From Clostridiales bacterium (lineage in GTDB: Bacteria > Bacillota > Clostridia > Lachnospirales > UBA12420), in contig DMOI01000010.1 in assembly GCA_003452395.1 (NCBI GenBank), forward strand, positions 1-25,757: a stretch of 25,757 nt of DNA. Reading direction: 5' to 3'. A model generated the notes under the pieces. It was given only the letters and a program-made list of their open reading frames with translations, did not search any database and had not been told where the DNA came from. Below, piece after piece: positions 6,884-14,507 of this stretch. The translations under genes were made by a program, and so were the position numbers. Within the stretch, counting starts at the first letter, position 1; each line of letters opens with the position of its first letter.

Positions 6884-7159
6884 TTATCTAACTGTTGTTT
6901 TAGTAGTTTCTTCTGTAGCTACTTTATCTTCAGTAACTTTATCTTCAGTAACATCAGTTACTTTAACATCAGTAACATCAGCAACTTTATCTTCAGTAAC
7001 TTCAGTTTCTTCAGTAGTAACAGGAGTTTCTTCTGTTGTATTAACTTCTGTTGTACTAACTTCTGGAGTAGTAACTTCTGGAGCTTCAGTTTTAGCGCAT
7101 CCGAATAATACAGATACTGATAACACAGCAACAAATGCTAGAACTAATAATTTTTTCAT
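6884..7159 (-). CDS. Small low-complexity lipoprotein
   Basis: A 91-residue protein beginning MKKLLVLAFVAVLSVSVLFG-C. This is a lipoprotein signal peptide with lipobox LFGC, so Cys21 should be lipidated and the rest exposed outside the membrane. The mature part is almost wholly Thr, Val, Glu, Asp and Lys, with imperfect repeats of TTEE, VTEDKV and VTDV, and has no recognisable fold. The start is ATG 7159 with GGGAGGTG upstream; a GTG three codons earlier lies within that binding site. It has its own promoter and shares a terminator with spoVAE. The repeats could expand or contract. Function is unknown. Confidence 0.7.
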   Translation of the reverse strand: MKKLLVLAFVAVLSVSVLFGCAKTEAPEVTTPEVSTTEVNTTEETPVTTEETEVTEDKVADVTDVKVTDVTEDKVTEDKVATEETTKTTVR

Positions 7160-7193
7160 TAAACACACCTCCCTGCATACAAATTCTTTAAAA

Positions 7194-7222
7194 AGAATAT
7201 CACAAATTTATTTAAATGTAAA
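7194..7222 (-). promoter_or_regulatory. Sigma A-type promoter for the small lipoprotein
   Basis: Read on the minus strand, TTTACA (7222-7217) and TATTCT (7199-7194) are separated by exactly 17 nt, about 35 nt upstream of the ATG at 7159. Confidence 0.6.
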
Positions 7223-7260
7223 TAGTAATATAAGAAAAATAAAAAAAAATCAAAAAGCAC

Positions 7261-7289
7261 TTGCATTTTTTGGAAACCTGTGGTAAAAT
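7261..7289 (+). promoter_or_regulatory. Promoter of the S10-spc ribosomal cluster
   Basis: TTGCAT (7261-7266) and TAAAAT (7284-7289) are 17 nt apart, and TG at 7281-7282 makes an extended -10. The -35 is poor, but the extended -10 compensates. It is the only good promoter candidate I see before rpsJ. Confidence 0.6.
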
Positions 7290-7295
7290 ATGAAA

Positions 7296-7514
7296 CATGT
7301 GACGCAAGAGTAATGAAGCGAGAGGTTGCCACCGAAGGTGGGTTTTCACGCAGAACGATGTCCAGTTCACGAAACGGACGACAAGCTCACTGTACAAACG
7401 TGGATAGTATAAAATAAGTAATAGCTTATTTGTTATATATACGACACACACGGATAAGTGTACAGGGAACCACTGTCGTATGAAATTTTAATACGAAAAG
7501 GAGGCTCTTTTTTT
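7296..7514 (+). promoter_or_regulatory. Structured leader of the S10 operon
   Basis: The stretch of about 345 bases between the two divergent genes holds the two promoters and this roughly 220-nt leader. Helices seen are CCACC/GGTGG (7329-7333/7337-7341), GTCC-GTT/AAC-GGAC (7360-7379), AAATAAG/CTTATTT (7412-7431) and ATACGACA/TGTCGTAT (7439-7446/7474-7481). The last competes with TCGTAT/ATACGA (7476-7481/7491-7496), which ends next to the AAGGAGGC binding site. Autoregulation by L4 is known for S10 leaders of gamma-proteobacteria; whether a ribosomal protein binds here is inference. Confidence 0.55.
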
Positions 7515-7826
7515 ATGGCAAACCAAAAAATTAGAATCAATTTAAAAGCATATGATCATAAACTAATTGATCAATCAGCTCAAAAAATAATTGCAACTGC
7601 TAAAAAAACAGGTGCACAAGTAAGTGGTCCGATACCATTACCTACAAGAAGAGAGGTAGTGACAATCATTAGAGCGGTTCACAAATATAAGGATTCTAGA
7701 GAACAGTTTGAAATGAGGACGCATAAGAGATTGATAGATATCTTGGGTCCATCACAACAAACAGTAGATGCATTAATGAATCTTGACTTGCCAGCAGGTG
7801 TAGATATAAAAGTTGATGTAAAATAA
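7515..7826 (+). CDS. rpsJ: 30S ribosomal protein S10
   Basis: A 103-residue protein with the S10 signature: KIRINLKAYDHKLIDQSA, the GPIPLPTRRE loop, and THKRLIDILGPSQQTVDALM. It is part of the 30S head and, as NusE, acts in antitermination. ATG 7515 lies 10 nt after AAGGAGGC; an upstream in-frame ATG at 7458 falls inside the leader hairpins and would add 19 unrelated residues. It is the first gene of the S10 cluster. The str operon (rpsL-rpsG-fusA-tuf) that often precedes it is absent. Confidence 0.98.
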   Translation: MANQKIRINLKAYDHKLIDQSAQKIIATAKKTGAQVSGPIPLPTRREVVTIIRAVHKYKDSREQFEMRTHKRLIDILGPSQQTVDALMNLDLPAGVDIKVDVK

Positions 7827-7893
7827 TAAAACGTAAAGCAGTATTGTAGAAAACTATTAAAATATTTTTAGAATGAATGAAGGAGGGAACATA

Positions 7894-8532
7894 ATGAAAA
7901 AGGCTATAATGGCTAAGAAATTGGGTATGACACAAGTGTTTAATGAACAAGGAATGCAAATACCTGTAACAGTACTTGAAGCAGGACCATGTGTGATAAC
8001 ACAAGTGAAAACAGAAGAAAAAGATGGATATAGTGCCGTACAAGTTGGATTTGGAGCAGTTAAAGCACGTAAAGTAACAAAGCCTTTAAAAGGACACTTA
8101 GAAAAGTCAGGACTGACAGAAGAAAATTTCAAAAAACACTTAAGCGAATTTAGAATAGATAATGCAGCTTTATATAAAGTGGGTTCTGAAATTAAAGCAG
8201 ATATATTTTCTGAGGGAGATATAGTTGATGTAACGGGAACTTCAAAAGGTAAAGGGTTTCAAGGATCTATAAAAAGGCATAATCAACATAGAGGGCCTAT
8301 GACACATGGTTCTAAATCGCATAGAGTATCTGGTTCTATGGGAGCTAATACAAGCCCAGGAAGAGTTAGAAAAGGTAAAAAGCTACCTGGACATATGGGA
8401 AGCGTTACTATTACTGTTCAATCGTTAGAAGTAGTTAGAGTTGACATGGAAAGGAATGTAATATTAATAAAAGGTGCAGTTCCAGGAGCAGTAAATTCTA
8501 TTGTAACTTTAAAAGATGCGATAAAAGCATAG
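7894..8532 (+). CDS. rplC: 50S ribosomal protein L3
   Basis: A 212-residue protein with the L3 N-terminal AKKLGMTQVFNEQGMQIPVT, the central loop GTSKGKGFQG, HRGPMTHGSKSHR, and GKKLPGHMG. The loop reaches toward the peptidyl transferase centre. ATG 7894 follows GAAGGAGGGAAC; an upstream in-frame Met codon is out of place for L3. Second gene of the cluster. Confidence 0.98.
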   Translation: MKKAIMAKKLGMTQVFNEQGMQIPVTVLEAGPCVITQVKTEEKDGYSAVQVGFGAVKARKVTKPLKGHLEKSGLTEENFKKHLSEFRIDNAALYKVGSEIKADIFSEGDIVDVTGTSKGKGFQGSIKRHNQHRGPMTHGSKSHRVSGSMGANTSPGRVRKGKKLPGHMGSVTITVQSLEVVRVDMERNVILIKGAVPGAVNSIVTLKDAIKA

Positions 8533-8605
8533 TAATAATGAACAAATATTAAAAAATAGAGAGAAGTATACAATATATGATATATTGTGATTGGAGGAAA
8601 AAAGA

Positions 8606-9238
8606 ATGGTAAAAGTAGGAGTTTATAACACACAAGCCGAACAAATAGGCGAGATAGAGCTTAATGAAGCAATATTCGGTGTTGAAATAAATGAAACATT
8701 AGTTCATGAAGTTGTTGTAAATCAACTTGCGAACTTGAGACAAGGAACAAAAAGCACCCTAACTCGCGCAGAAGTTAGAGGTGGAGGAAGAAAACCATGG
8801 AAGCAAAAAGGAACAGGTAGAGCAAGACAAGGTTCTATACGTTCACCACAATGGAAAGGTGGGGGCATAGTATTTGCACCGAAACCAAGAGATTTTTCCT
8901 ATACATTAAACAAAAAAGAAAAGAGATTAGCATTAAAATCTGCTTTAACTTCAAGAGTATTACAAAATAAGCTTATAGTTATATCAGAAATAAAAATGGA
9001 TAGTATAAGAACAAAAGAAATGCAAATAATCTTAAATAACTTTAAAATTAAAAAAGCAGTATTAGTACTTGATGATGGAGATGATAAACACACAAGAAAT
9101 GTAATTTTATCAGCGAGAAACATACCAGGTATAAAAACATCAGGGGTAAACACATTAAATGTTTATGACATAATGAAGTATGATAACTTTATAGTAACAA
9201 GAAGAGCAATAGAAAACATGCAGGAGGTGTACGCATAA
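8606..9238 (+). CDS. rplD: 50S ribosomal protein L4
   Basis: A 210-residue protein with the L4 extended loop: TRAEVRGGGRKPWKQKGTGR, then ARQGSIRSPQWKGGG lining the exit tunnel. It binds 23S rRNA and in some bacteria represses the S10 operon. ATG 8606 follows TTGGAGGAAAAAAG; the TTG in that string is read as binding site, not start. The gene overlaps rplW by one base. Confidence 0.97.
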   Translation: MVKVGVYNTQAEQIGEIELNEAIFGVEINETLVHEVVVNQLANLRQGTKSTLTRAEVRGGGRKPWKQKGTGRARQGSIRSPQWKGGGIVFAPKPRDFSYTLNKKEKRLALKSALTSRVLQNKLIVISEIKMDSIRTKEMQIILNNFKIKKAVLVLDDGDDKHTRNVILSARNIPGIKTSGVNTLNVYDIMKYDNFIVTRRAIENMQEVYA

Positions 9239-9639
9239 TGGCTGATTTAAAATATTATGATGTCATTTTAAAACCTGTGATAACAGAAGCTTCTATGAAA
9301 AACATGAATGTTCAAGTGCAAAAAGTAAAAAAACAATTAGTTGAAGAAAGTGGTAAAAAAGTTTTGAAAGCTGTTAAAGATAAAACAGGAAAAGTGCAAA
9401 GAGAAGAAATAGAAATAAGAAAATATACTTTTCTAGTTAATCCACTATCAACTAAAACTCAAGTAAAAGAAGCGGTTGAAAAAATGTTTGTAGGTGTTAA
9501 AGTAAAGGCAATTACAACTTCATTAACTGATGGAAAAACAAAAAGAAGAGGGAACACACAAGGAAAAACAAGTAAAAAGAAGAAAGCGATAGTAACATTA
9601 ACACAAGACAGCAAGGACATTGAATTATTTGCGAAATAA
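9238..9639 (+). CDS. rplW: 50S ribosomal protein L23 with an internal insertion
   Basis: L23 lies at the tunnel exit and is a docking site for trigger factor and SRP. Residues 1-23 (DVILKPVITEASM) and 62-133 (KYTFLVNPLSTKTQVKEAVE, TKRRGNTQGKTSKKKKAIVT) are normal L23. Between them lie about 38 extra, mostly charged residues (24-61), making 133 residues against the usual 95-100. The frame is intact and codon use is like the neighbours, so this is a real insertion, not a frameshift. Start and stop overlap (TAATG) with rplD. Confidence 0.96.
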   Translation: MADLKYYDVILKPVITEASMKNMNVQVQKVKKQLVEESGKKVLKAVKDKTGKVQREEIEIRKYTFLVNPLSTKTQVKEAVEKMFVGVKVKAITTSLTDGKTKRRGNTQGKTSKKKKAIVTLTQDSKDIELFAK

Positions 9640-9673
9640 AAAAGTGTAGGGTTTAGAAATTACAGAAGAATAT

Positions 9674-9690
9674 TTCAACTCTCAACTTAA
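9674..9690. repeat. CAACTTT-family repeat remnant before rplB
   Basis: TTCAACTCTCAACTTAA precedes the AAAAGGAGG site of rplB. It looks like a short right arm of the family seen fully at 10543, 12634, 15530, 16697 and 21032; no clear left arm is visible. Confidence 0.35.
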
Positions 9691-9708
9691 TAAAAGGAGG
9701 AAAAAAAC

Positions 9709-10542
9709 GTGGGTATCAGAAAATACAATCCATATACACCGTCAAGAAGAAACATGACAGCTTCTGATTTTTCGGAAATAACAAAAACAATTCCAGAAAA
9801 ATCATTACTTGCACCAATTAAAAAGAATGCAGGAAGAAATGCACAAGGGAAAATAACTGTTAGACACAGAGGCGGCGGAGAACTAAGAAAGTATAGAATT
9901 ATAGATTTTAAAAGAGATAAAGATTATATACCAGCAAAAGTAGTAGGTATAGAATATGATCCGAACCGTACAGCCAACATAGCATTGTTAACATATGCAG
10001 ATGGGGAAAAAAGATATATTATAGCTCCAAAAGGCTTAAAGGTAGGAGAAACTTTAATGAATGGGAAAGATGCAGAAATCAAATTAGGTAACTGCCTACC
10101 TATTTCAGCAATACCAGTAGGTTCTATGGTACATAATATAGAAATGATACCAGGAAAAGGAGCTCAAATTGCTCGTGCAGCAGGTATGGAAGCTCAATTA
10201 ATGGCAAAAGATGAAAAATTTGCAACACTAAAATTGCCATCAAACGAAATGAGACTGATACCTATTAATTGTAAGGCGACTATTGGTCAAGTAGGAAATA
10301 TTGAACAAGAACTAATCAATATAGGTAATGCAGGTAGAAAAAGACATATGGGAATAAGACCAACTGTTCGTGGATCAGTAATGAACCCTAACGATCACCC
10401 TCACGGTGGTGGAGAAGGAAAAACTGGTATAGGTAAAAAAGCACCGGTTACACCTTGGGGTAAACCAGCATTAGGACTTAAGACAAGAAAGAAAAACAAA
10501 GCGTCAAATAAATATATCGTAAGAAAAAGAAACGCTAAATAG
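9709..10542 (+). CDS. rplB: 50S ribosomal protein L2
   Basis: A 277-residue protein of the normal L2 length: GIRKYNPYTPSRRNMT at the start, GRNAQGKITVRHRGGG, and near the C-terminus VRGSVMNPNDHPHGGGEGK with the conserved His-rich loop next to the peptidyl transferase centre. It begins with GTG at 9709 after AAAAGGAGGAAAAAAAC. Confidence 0.98.
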   Translation: MGIRKYNPYTPSRRNMTASDFSEITKTIPEKSLLAPIKKNAGRNAQGKITVRHRGGGELRKYRIIDFKRDKDYIPAKVVGIEYDPNRTANIALLTYADGEKRYIIAPKGLKVGETLMNGKDAEIKLGNCLPISAIPVGSMVHNIEMIPGKGAQIARAAGMEAQLMAKDEKFATLKLPSNEMRLIPINCKATIGQVGNIEQELINIGNAGRKRHMGIRPTVRGSVMNPNDHPHGGGEGKTGIGKKAPVTPWGKPALGLKTRKKNKASNKYIVRKRNAK

Positions 10543-10614
10543 AATGGAAAATTGAAATAGGAGAATGAAAATAATTTTTTAACTTTCAACTCTCAATTTT
10601 CAACTTTCAACTTA
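10543..10614. repeat. CAACTTT-family inverted repeat before rpsS
   Basis: A left arm of GAAAATTGAAA-like units (10543-10571) and a right arm of CAACTTT/CAATTTT units (10581-10614) fill the rplB-rpsS gap, ending at the binding site GAAAGGGAGG. Confidence 0.7.
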
Positions 10615-10632
10615 AGAAAGGGAGGTAAAATT

Positions 10633-10926
10633 ATGGCTAGATCTTTAAGTAAAGGACCTTATGCAGATCCAAGATTGCTTAAAAAAATAGAAGTAATGAA
10701 TGAAAAAGACGATAAAAAAGTATTGAAAGTTTGGTCAAGAAGATCAACTATATTTCCACAAATGGTTGGACATACGTTGGGGATACATGATGGTAGAAAA
10801 CATGTTCCAGTATATATAACAGAAGATATGGTTGGACATAAGTTAGGAGAATTTGCTCAAACAAGAACATATAGAGGACATGGAAGAGGCAAAGAATCTG
10901 AAAAAAAATCATCTGTTAAAAAATAA
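10633..10926 (+). CDS. rpsS: 30S ribosomal protein S19
   Basis: A 97-residue protein with ARSLSKGPYADPRLLKKIE, WSRRSTIFPQMVGHTLGIHD, GRKHVPVYITEDMVGHKLGE and TRTYRGHG, the complete S19 pattern. It is a 30S head protein near the A-site finger. ATG 10633 follows AAGGGAGG. It is a little longer than the common 92-93 residues through a charged C-terminal tail. Confidence 0.98.
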   Translation: MARSLSKGPYADPRLLKKIEVMNEKDDKKVLKVWSRRSTIFPQMVGHTLGIHDGRKHVPVYITEDMVGHKLGEFAQTRTYRGHGRGKESEKKSSVKK

Positions 10927-10942
10927 GATAGGAGGGATATAG

Positions 10943-11335
10943 ATGGCTAAAGGACATAGATCTCAGATAAAGAAAGAAAGAAATGAACTAGAAAGACAAA
11001 GTAGAAAGCCAATGGCTCATGCTAGGTATGCAAGAATATCACATATGAAAGCTAAATATCTTTTAGATCTTATAAGGGGAAAAGATATTAAGGAAGCATT
11101 AGGGATACTAATATACACTACAAGTAAATCGTCAACTGTTATAGAAAAAGTTGTAAGATCTGCTGTAGCAAATGCTGAAAACAACATGGGAATGGATCCA
11201 AGTAAATTATTTATTGAGATGGCTACTGCAAATCAAGGACCAAAAATGAAGAGAATCGCAGCAAGATCTAAGGGTCAAGCTGAGGCAAGAGTAATGAAAA
11301 CAAGTCATATAACTATTGCACTTAATAGTAGATAG
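10943..11335 (+). CDS. rplV: 50S ribosomal protein L22
   Basis: A 130-residue protein: MAKGHRSQIKKERNE, a basic N-terminal extension found in Lachnospiraceae-type L22, then ARYARISHMKAKYLLDLIRG, the long tunnel loop AATANQGPKMKRIAARSKGQ region, and a C-terminal beta strand. It lines the peptide exit tunnel. ATG 10943 follows TAGGAGGG; rpsC follows after 10 nt. Confidence 0.97.
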   Translation: MAKGHRSQIKKERNELERQSRKPMAHARYARISHMKAKYLLDLIRGKDIKEALGILIYTTSKSSTVIEKVVRSAVANAENNMGMDPSKLFIEMATANQGPKMKRIAARSKGQAEARVMKTSHITIALNSR

Positions 11336-11345
11336 GAGGTAGAAC

Positions 11346-12005
11346 ATGGGACAAAAAGTAAATCCACATGGGTTAAGAGTTGGAATTAATAAAGGATGGA
11401 GTTCAACTTGGTATGCAGAAAAAGATTTTGCTGAGCTTTTGCTAGAAGATAACAAAATAAGAAAGTTTGTAAAAAGCAATTACTATCAAGCAGGAATAGC
11501 TGACATACAGATAGAAAGAACTTCAAAAAGAGCTAAAGTAATAATTAAAACTTCAAGACCAGGTATCTTAATAGGTAAGAAAGGTTCGGGAGTAGATAAA
11601 ATACAAAGCGATATACAAAAATTATCAGAAAACAAGGTACTTGTTGACGTGTTAGAAATAAAGAAACCAGAAAGAAATGCACAACTTGTAGCTGAAAAAA
11701 TAGCTAGCGAACTCGAAAATCGTGTATCTTTTCGTAAAGCAATGAAGCAAGCTATGCAAAGAGCATTAAAATCAGGAATAAAAGGTATTAAAACATCTGT
11801 TTCAGGGCGTCTAGGTGGAGCAGAAATGGCAAGAACAGAACACTATCACGAAGGAACAATACCACTACAAACATTAAGAGCAGATATAGACTACGGGTTT
11901 GCAGAAGCTCATACAACTTTTGGAAAAACAGGGGTTAAAGTATGGATATATAACGGAGAAATACTCCCAGTGAAGAAGAAAGATACTGAGGGGGTTGCTG
12001 AATAA
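11346..12005 (+). CDS. rpsC: 30S ribosomal protein S3
   Basis: A 219-residue protein: MGQKVNPHGLRVGINKGWSS, a KH domain with GILIGKKGSGVDKIQ, and the C-terminal domain SGRLGGAEMARTEHYHEG. It forms part of the mRNA entry tunnel and helicase site of the 30S subunit. Its TAA stop overlaps the ATG of rplP by one base. Confidence 0.98.
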   Translation: MGQKVNPHGLRVGINKGWSSTWYAEKDFAELLLEDNKIRKFVKSNYYQAGIADIQIERTSKRAKVIIKTSRPGILIGKKGSGVDKIQSDIQKLSENKVLVDVLEIKKPERNAQLVAEKIASELENRVSFRKAMKQAMQRALKSGIKGIKTSVSGRLGGAEMARTEHYHEGTIPLQTLRADIDYGFAEAHTTFGKTGVKVWIYNGEILPVKKKDTEGVAE

Positions 12006-12433
12006 TGTTGATGCCGAAAAGAACAAAAAGACGTACTCAGTTTAGAGGCCGCCTTACAGGAAAAGCAGCAAGAGGAATTACAATAACACAAGGTGAATAT
12101 GCAATAGTAACAACAGAACCATATTGGCTCAAATCAAATCAAATTGAATCAGCACGTATTGCAATGACAAGATATATGAAGCGTGATGGTAAGGTTTGGG
12201 TTAAAGTATTCCCTGATAAGCCAGTATCAGCAAAACCAGCTGAAGTTCGAATGGGTTCTGGAAAAGGTTCGCTTGATTATTGGGCAGCACCTGTTAAACC
12301 AGGAAGAATCCTATTTGAAATTGCAGGAGTGTCTGATAAAATTGCAAGAGAAGCTTTAAGGCTTGCAATGCATAAATTACCTGTGAAATGTAAAATTATT
12401 TCAAAAGTGGAACAGGAAGGTGATAAGCAGTGA
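12005..12433 (+). CDS. rplP: 50S ribosomal protein L16
   Basis: A 142-residue protein starting MLMPKRTKRRTQFRG, then GKAARGITITQGEYAI, ARIAMTRYMKRDGKVW and RMGSGKGSLDYWAAPVKPGR: complete L16. It contacts the A-site tRNA elbow. MLMPKR is the usual L16 start, so ATG 12005, coupled to the rpsC stop, is kept over the ATG two codons later. It overlaps rpmC. Confidence 0.98.
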   Translation: MLMPKRTKRRTQFRGRLTGKAARGITITQGEYAIVTTEPYWLKSNQIESARIAMTRYMKRDGKVWVKVFPDKPVSAKPAEVRMGSGKGSLDYWAAPVKPGRILFEIAGVSDKIAREALRLAMHKLPVKCKIISKVEQEGDKQ

Positions 12434-12639
12434 AAACAACTAAAGTTAGAGAAGAGTTAAGACTGAAAAACGATAACGATTTAAATATAGAACTTGTAAG
12501 TTTGAAGAAAGAATTATTCAATTTGAGATTTCAAAATGCTACAAATCAACTTCAAAACACTGCAAGAATCAAAGAAGTAAAGAAAGGCATAGCAAGAGTT
12601 CAAACAATAATAACTGAAAAGAAACTAGTAAACAATTGA
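12430..12639 (+). CDS. rpmC: 50S ribosomal protein L29
   Basis: A 69-residue, wholly helical protein (LKKELFNLRFQNATNQLQNT is the diagnostic L29 core). It begins with GTG 12430, overlapping the L16 stop by 4 nt (GTGA). It sits near the tunnel exit beside L23. An inverted repeat follows before rpsQ. Confidence 0.97.
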   Translation: MKTTKVREELRLKNDNDLNIELVSLKKELFNLRFQNATNQLQNTARIKEVKKGIARVQTIITEKKLVNN

Positions 12640-12712
12640 AAATGAAAATGGAAAATGAAAGAGTGTTAAGTATTTAATAACTTTCAACTTTCAACTTGCA
12701 ACTTTCAATTTT
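12634..12712. repeat. CAACTTT-family inverted repeat before rpsQ
   Basis: The left arm (12634-12660) consists of GAAAATG units, overlapping the rpmC stop. The right arm (12679-12712) has four CAACTTT-like units, then GAGGAGG. The units are 7 bp long. Confidence 0.75.
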
Positions 12713-12731
12713 ATAAAGAGGAGGTATTTCT

Positions 12732-12989
12732 GTGACTGAAAGAAATTATAGAAAAACAAGAGTAGGGGTAGTAACTAGTGACAAAATGGACAAAACTGTA
12801 GTTGTGTCTGTTGTAAACAATGTTAAACATCCTTTATACGGAAAAATTGTTAAAAGAACATATAAGTTAAAAGCTCACGATGAAAGCAATGAATGCAAAA
12901 TCGGAGACAAAGTAAAAGTTATGGAGACAAGAGCACTTTCTAAAGATAAAAGATGGAGACTTGTTAACATAGTAGAAAAGGCGAAATAG
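12732..12989 (+). CDS. rpsQ: 30S ribosomal protein S17
   Basis: An 85-residue OB-fold protein: YRKTRVGVVTSDKMDKTVVV, the KHPLYGKIVKRTYKLKAHDE core, and CKIGDKVKVMETRALSKDKR. It begins with GTG 12732 after GAGGAGG. It is an early-binding 30S assembly protein. Confidence 0.98.
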   Translation: MTERNYRKTRVGVVTSDKMDKTVVVSVVNNVKHPLYGKIVKRTYKLKAHDESNECKIGDKVKVMETRALSKDKRWRLVNIVEKAK

Positions 12990-13007
12990 TGAAGGAGGGA
13001 ATTATTC

Positions 13008-13376
13008 ATGATTCAACAACAAACAAGATTAAAGGTAGCTGATAATACAGGAGCCAAGGAAATAATGTGCATCAGAGTTATGGGTGGATCTACGAGAAAG
13101 TTTGGTAATATTGGAGATATAATAATAGCTGCCGTTAAAGAAGCAACACCCGGGGGCGTTGTTAAAAAAGGTGACGTTGTAAAAGCTGTAATAGTAAGAA
13201 CTGTAAAGGGACTTGGTAGAAAAGATGGTTCTCACATTAGATTTGATGAAAATGCAGCAGTTATAATAAAGGATGATTTATCTCCAAGAGGAACTCGTAT
13301 ATTTGGACCAGTAGCAAGAGAAGTAAAAGAAAGAAAATTCACAAAAATAGCATCACTAGCACCAGAAGTTTTATAA
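13008..13376 (+). CDS. rplN: 50S ribosomal protein L14
   Basis: A 122-residue protein: MIQQQTRLKVADNTGAKE, MCIRVMGGS, AVIVRTVKG, DGSHIRFDENAAVII and PRGTRIFGPVARE. This is full-length L14, at the subunit interface. The binding site GAAGGAGGG precedes ATG 13008; rplX follows after 17 nt. Confidence 0.98.
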   Translation: MIQQQTRLKVADNTGAKEIMCIRVMGGSTRKFGNIGDIIIAAVKEATPGGVVKKGDVVKAVIVRTVKGLGRKDGSHIRFDENAAVIIKDDLSPRGTRIFGPVAREVKERKFTKIASLAPEVL

Positions 13377-13393
13377 AGAAGGAGGTTTTATTA

Positions 13394-13723
13394 ATGGCTT
13401 TAGCAAAGCTTAAGAAAGGTGATAAGGTAGTAGTTATCGCGGGTAAGGACAAAGGAACAAAGAGCGAAATATTAGGTATAGATGCAAAAAACAGTAAAGT
13501 TATTGTTAAAGGTGTAAACATGATTAAAAAGCATCAAAAAGCTAATGCACAAACAAAGCAGGGCGGAATATTTTCTAGAGAAGGCGCAATAGAATTATCT
13601 AATGTTATGTATTTACATAACGGTCAGCCTACAAGAATTGGAGTTAAAGTATCAGAGGACAAAAAGACTGGTAAAGTAGAAAAAAACAGAGTTGCGAAGA
13701 AAACAGGAGAAATAATAGATTAG
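13394..13723 (+). CDS. rplX: 50S ribosomal protein L24
   Basis: A 109-residue protein with an N-terminal KOW motif (KKGDKVVVIAGKDKGTKSEI) and the continuation VNMIKKHQKANAQTKQGGIF typical of L24, an assembly initiator of the 50S subunit. It is preceded by AAGGAGG. Normal length. Confidence 0.98.
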   Translation: MALAKLKKGDKVVVIAGKDKGTKSEILGIDAKNSKVIVKGVNMIKKHQKANAQTKQGGIFSREGAIELSNVMYLHNGQPTRIGVKVSEDKKTGKVEKNRVAKKTGEIID

Positions 13724-13745
13724 TTCCTGAGAGGAGGTAAACAAA

Positions 13746-14288
13746 TTGGAAAGAATGAAAGAAGTATATGATAAAGTTATAATTCCTGAAATGATGAAAA
13801 AATTTAACTATAAAAACAAAATGGCAGTACCTAAGATAGAAAAGATGATAATTAACATGGGACTTGGGGAAGCTAAGGAAAACCAAAAAATTATTGAATT
13901 TGCAGTGGGAGACATGAGAAAAATAGCTGGACAACAGCCTGTTGTTACAAAATCTAAAAAGTCAATTGCCGGATTTAAAATACGAGAAGGATTATCAATA
14001 GGTTGCAAAGTAACTATGAGAGGGAAAAATATGTATAGTTTCCTAGAAAGACTTATAAATTTTGCATTGCCAAGAGTTAGAGACTTCCAAGGAGTTAGTT
14101 CAAACTCATTCGATGGAAGGGGAAATTATTCTTTGGGAATAAGAGAACAACTGATATTTCCTGAAATAGATTTTGATAAAATAGATAAAATTAGAGGTAT
14201 GAATATAGTATTTGTAACTACTGCTAAAACTGATGAAGAAGCAAGAGAATTGTTAAGTCTGTTTGGAATGCCATTCAGAAAAAAATAA
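13746..14288 (+). CDS. rplE: 50S ribosomal protein L5
   Basis: A 180-residue protein: Y-KVIIPEMMKKFNYKN, VPKIEKMIINMGLGEA, KSKKSIAGFKIREGLSIGCK, LPRVRDFQGV and FGMPFRKK at the end. It binds 5S rRNA and P-site tRNA. The TTG at 13746, 9 nt after GAGGAGG, gives the normal length; ATG 13755 is a minor alternative. Confidence 0.97.
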   Translation: MERMKEVYDKVIIPEMMKKFNYKNKMAVPKIEKMIINMGLGEAKENQKIIEFAVGDMRKIAGQQPVVTKSKKSIAGFKIREGLSIGCKVTMRGKNMYSFLERLINFALPRVRDFQGVSSNSFDGRGNYSLGIREQLIFPEIDFDKIDKIRGMNIVFVTTAKTDEEARELLSLFGMPFRKK

Positions 14289-14301
14289 AGGAGGTTAGAC
14301 A

Positions 14302-14487
14302 ATGGCTAAAAAATCTTTGAAACTTAAACAAAGTAGAGAACAGAAATTTTCTACTAGAGAATATACAAGATGTACAATATGCGGAAGACCTCATGCGGTG
14401 TTAAGAAAATTTGGAATTTGTCGTATATGCTTTAGAGATTTAGCATATAAAGGAGAAATACCAGGTGTCAGAAAAGCCAGCTGGTAA
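14302..14487 (+). CDS. rpsN: 30S ribosomal protein S14, type Z (zinc-binding)
   Basis: A 61-residue protein with two CxxC pairs, C24-C27 and C40-C43, that bind zinc. This is the short type Z form, not the zinc-free 89-100-residue form. It ends GVRKASW as usual. ATG 14302 follows AAAGGAGG. Confidence 0.98.
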   Translation: MAKKSLKLKQSREQKFSTREYTRCTICGRPHAVLRKFGICRICFRDLAYKGEIPGVRKASW

Positions 14488-14507
14488 TTGAAAGGAGGAT
14501 TTAAAAT

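Noticed and set aside
9307..9421. Frameshift or misassembly as the cause of the extra L23 sequence.
   Set aside because: The frame is continuous, both flanks are in the same frame and codon use is normal.
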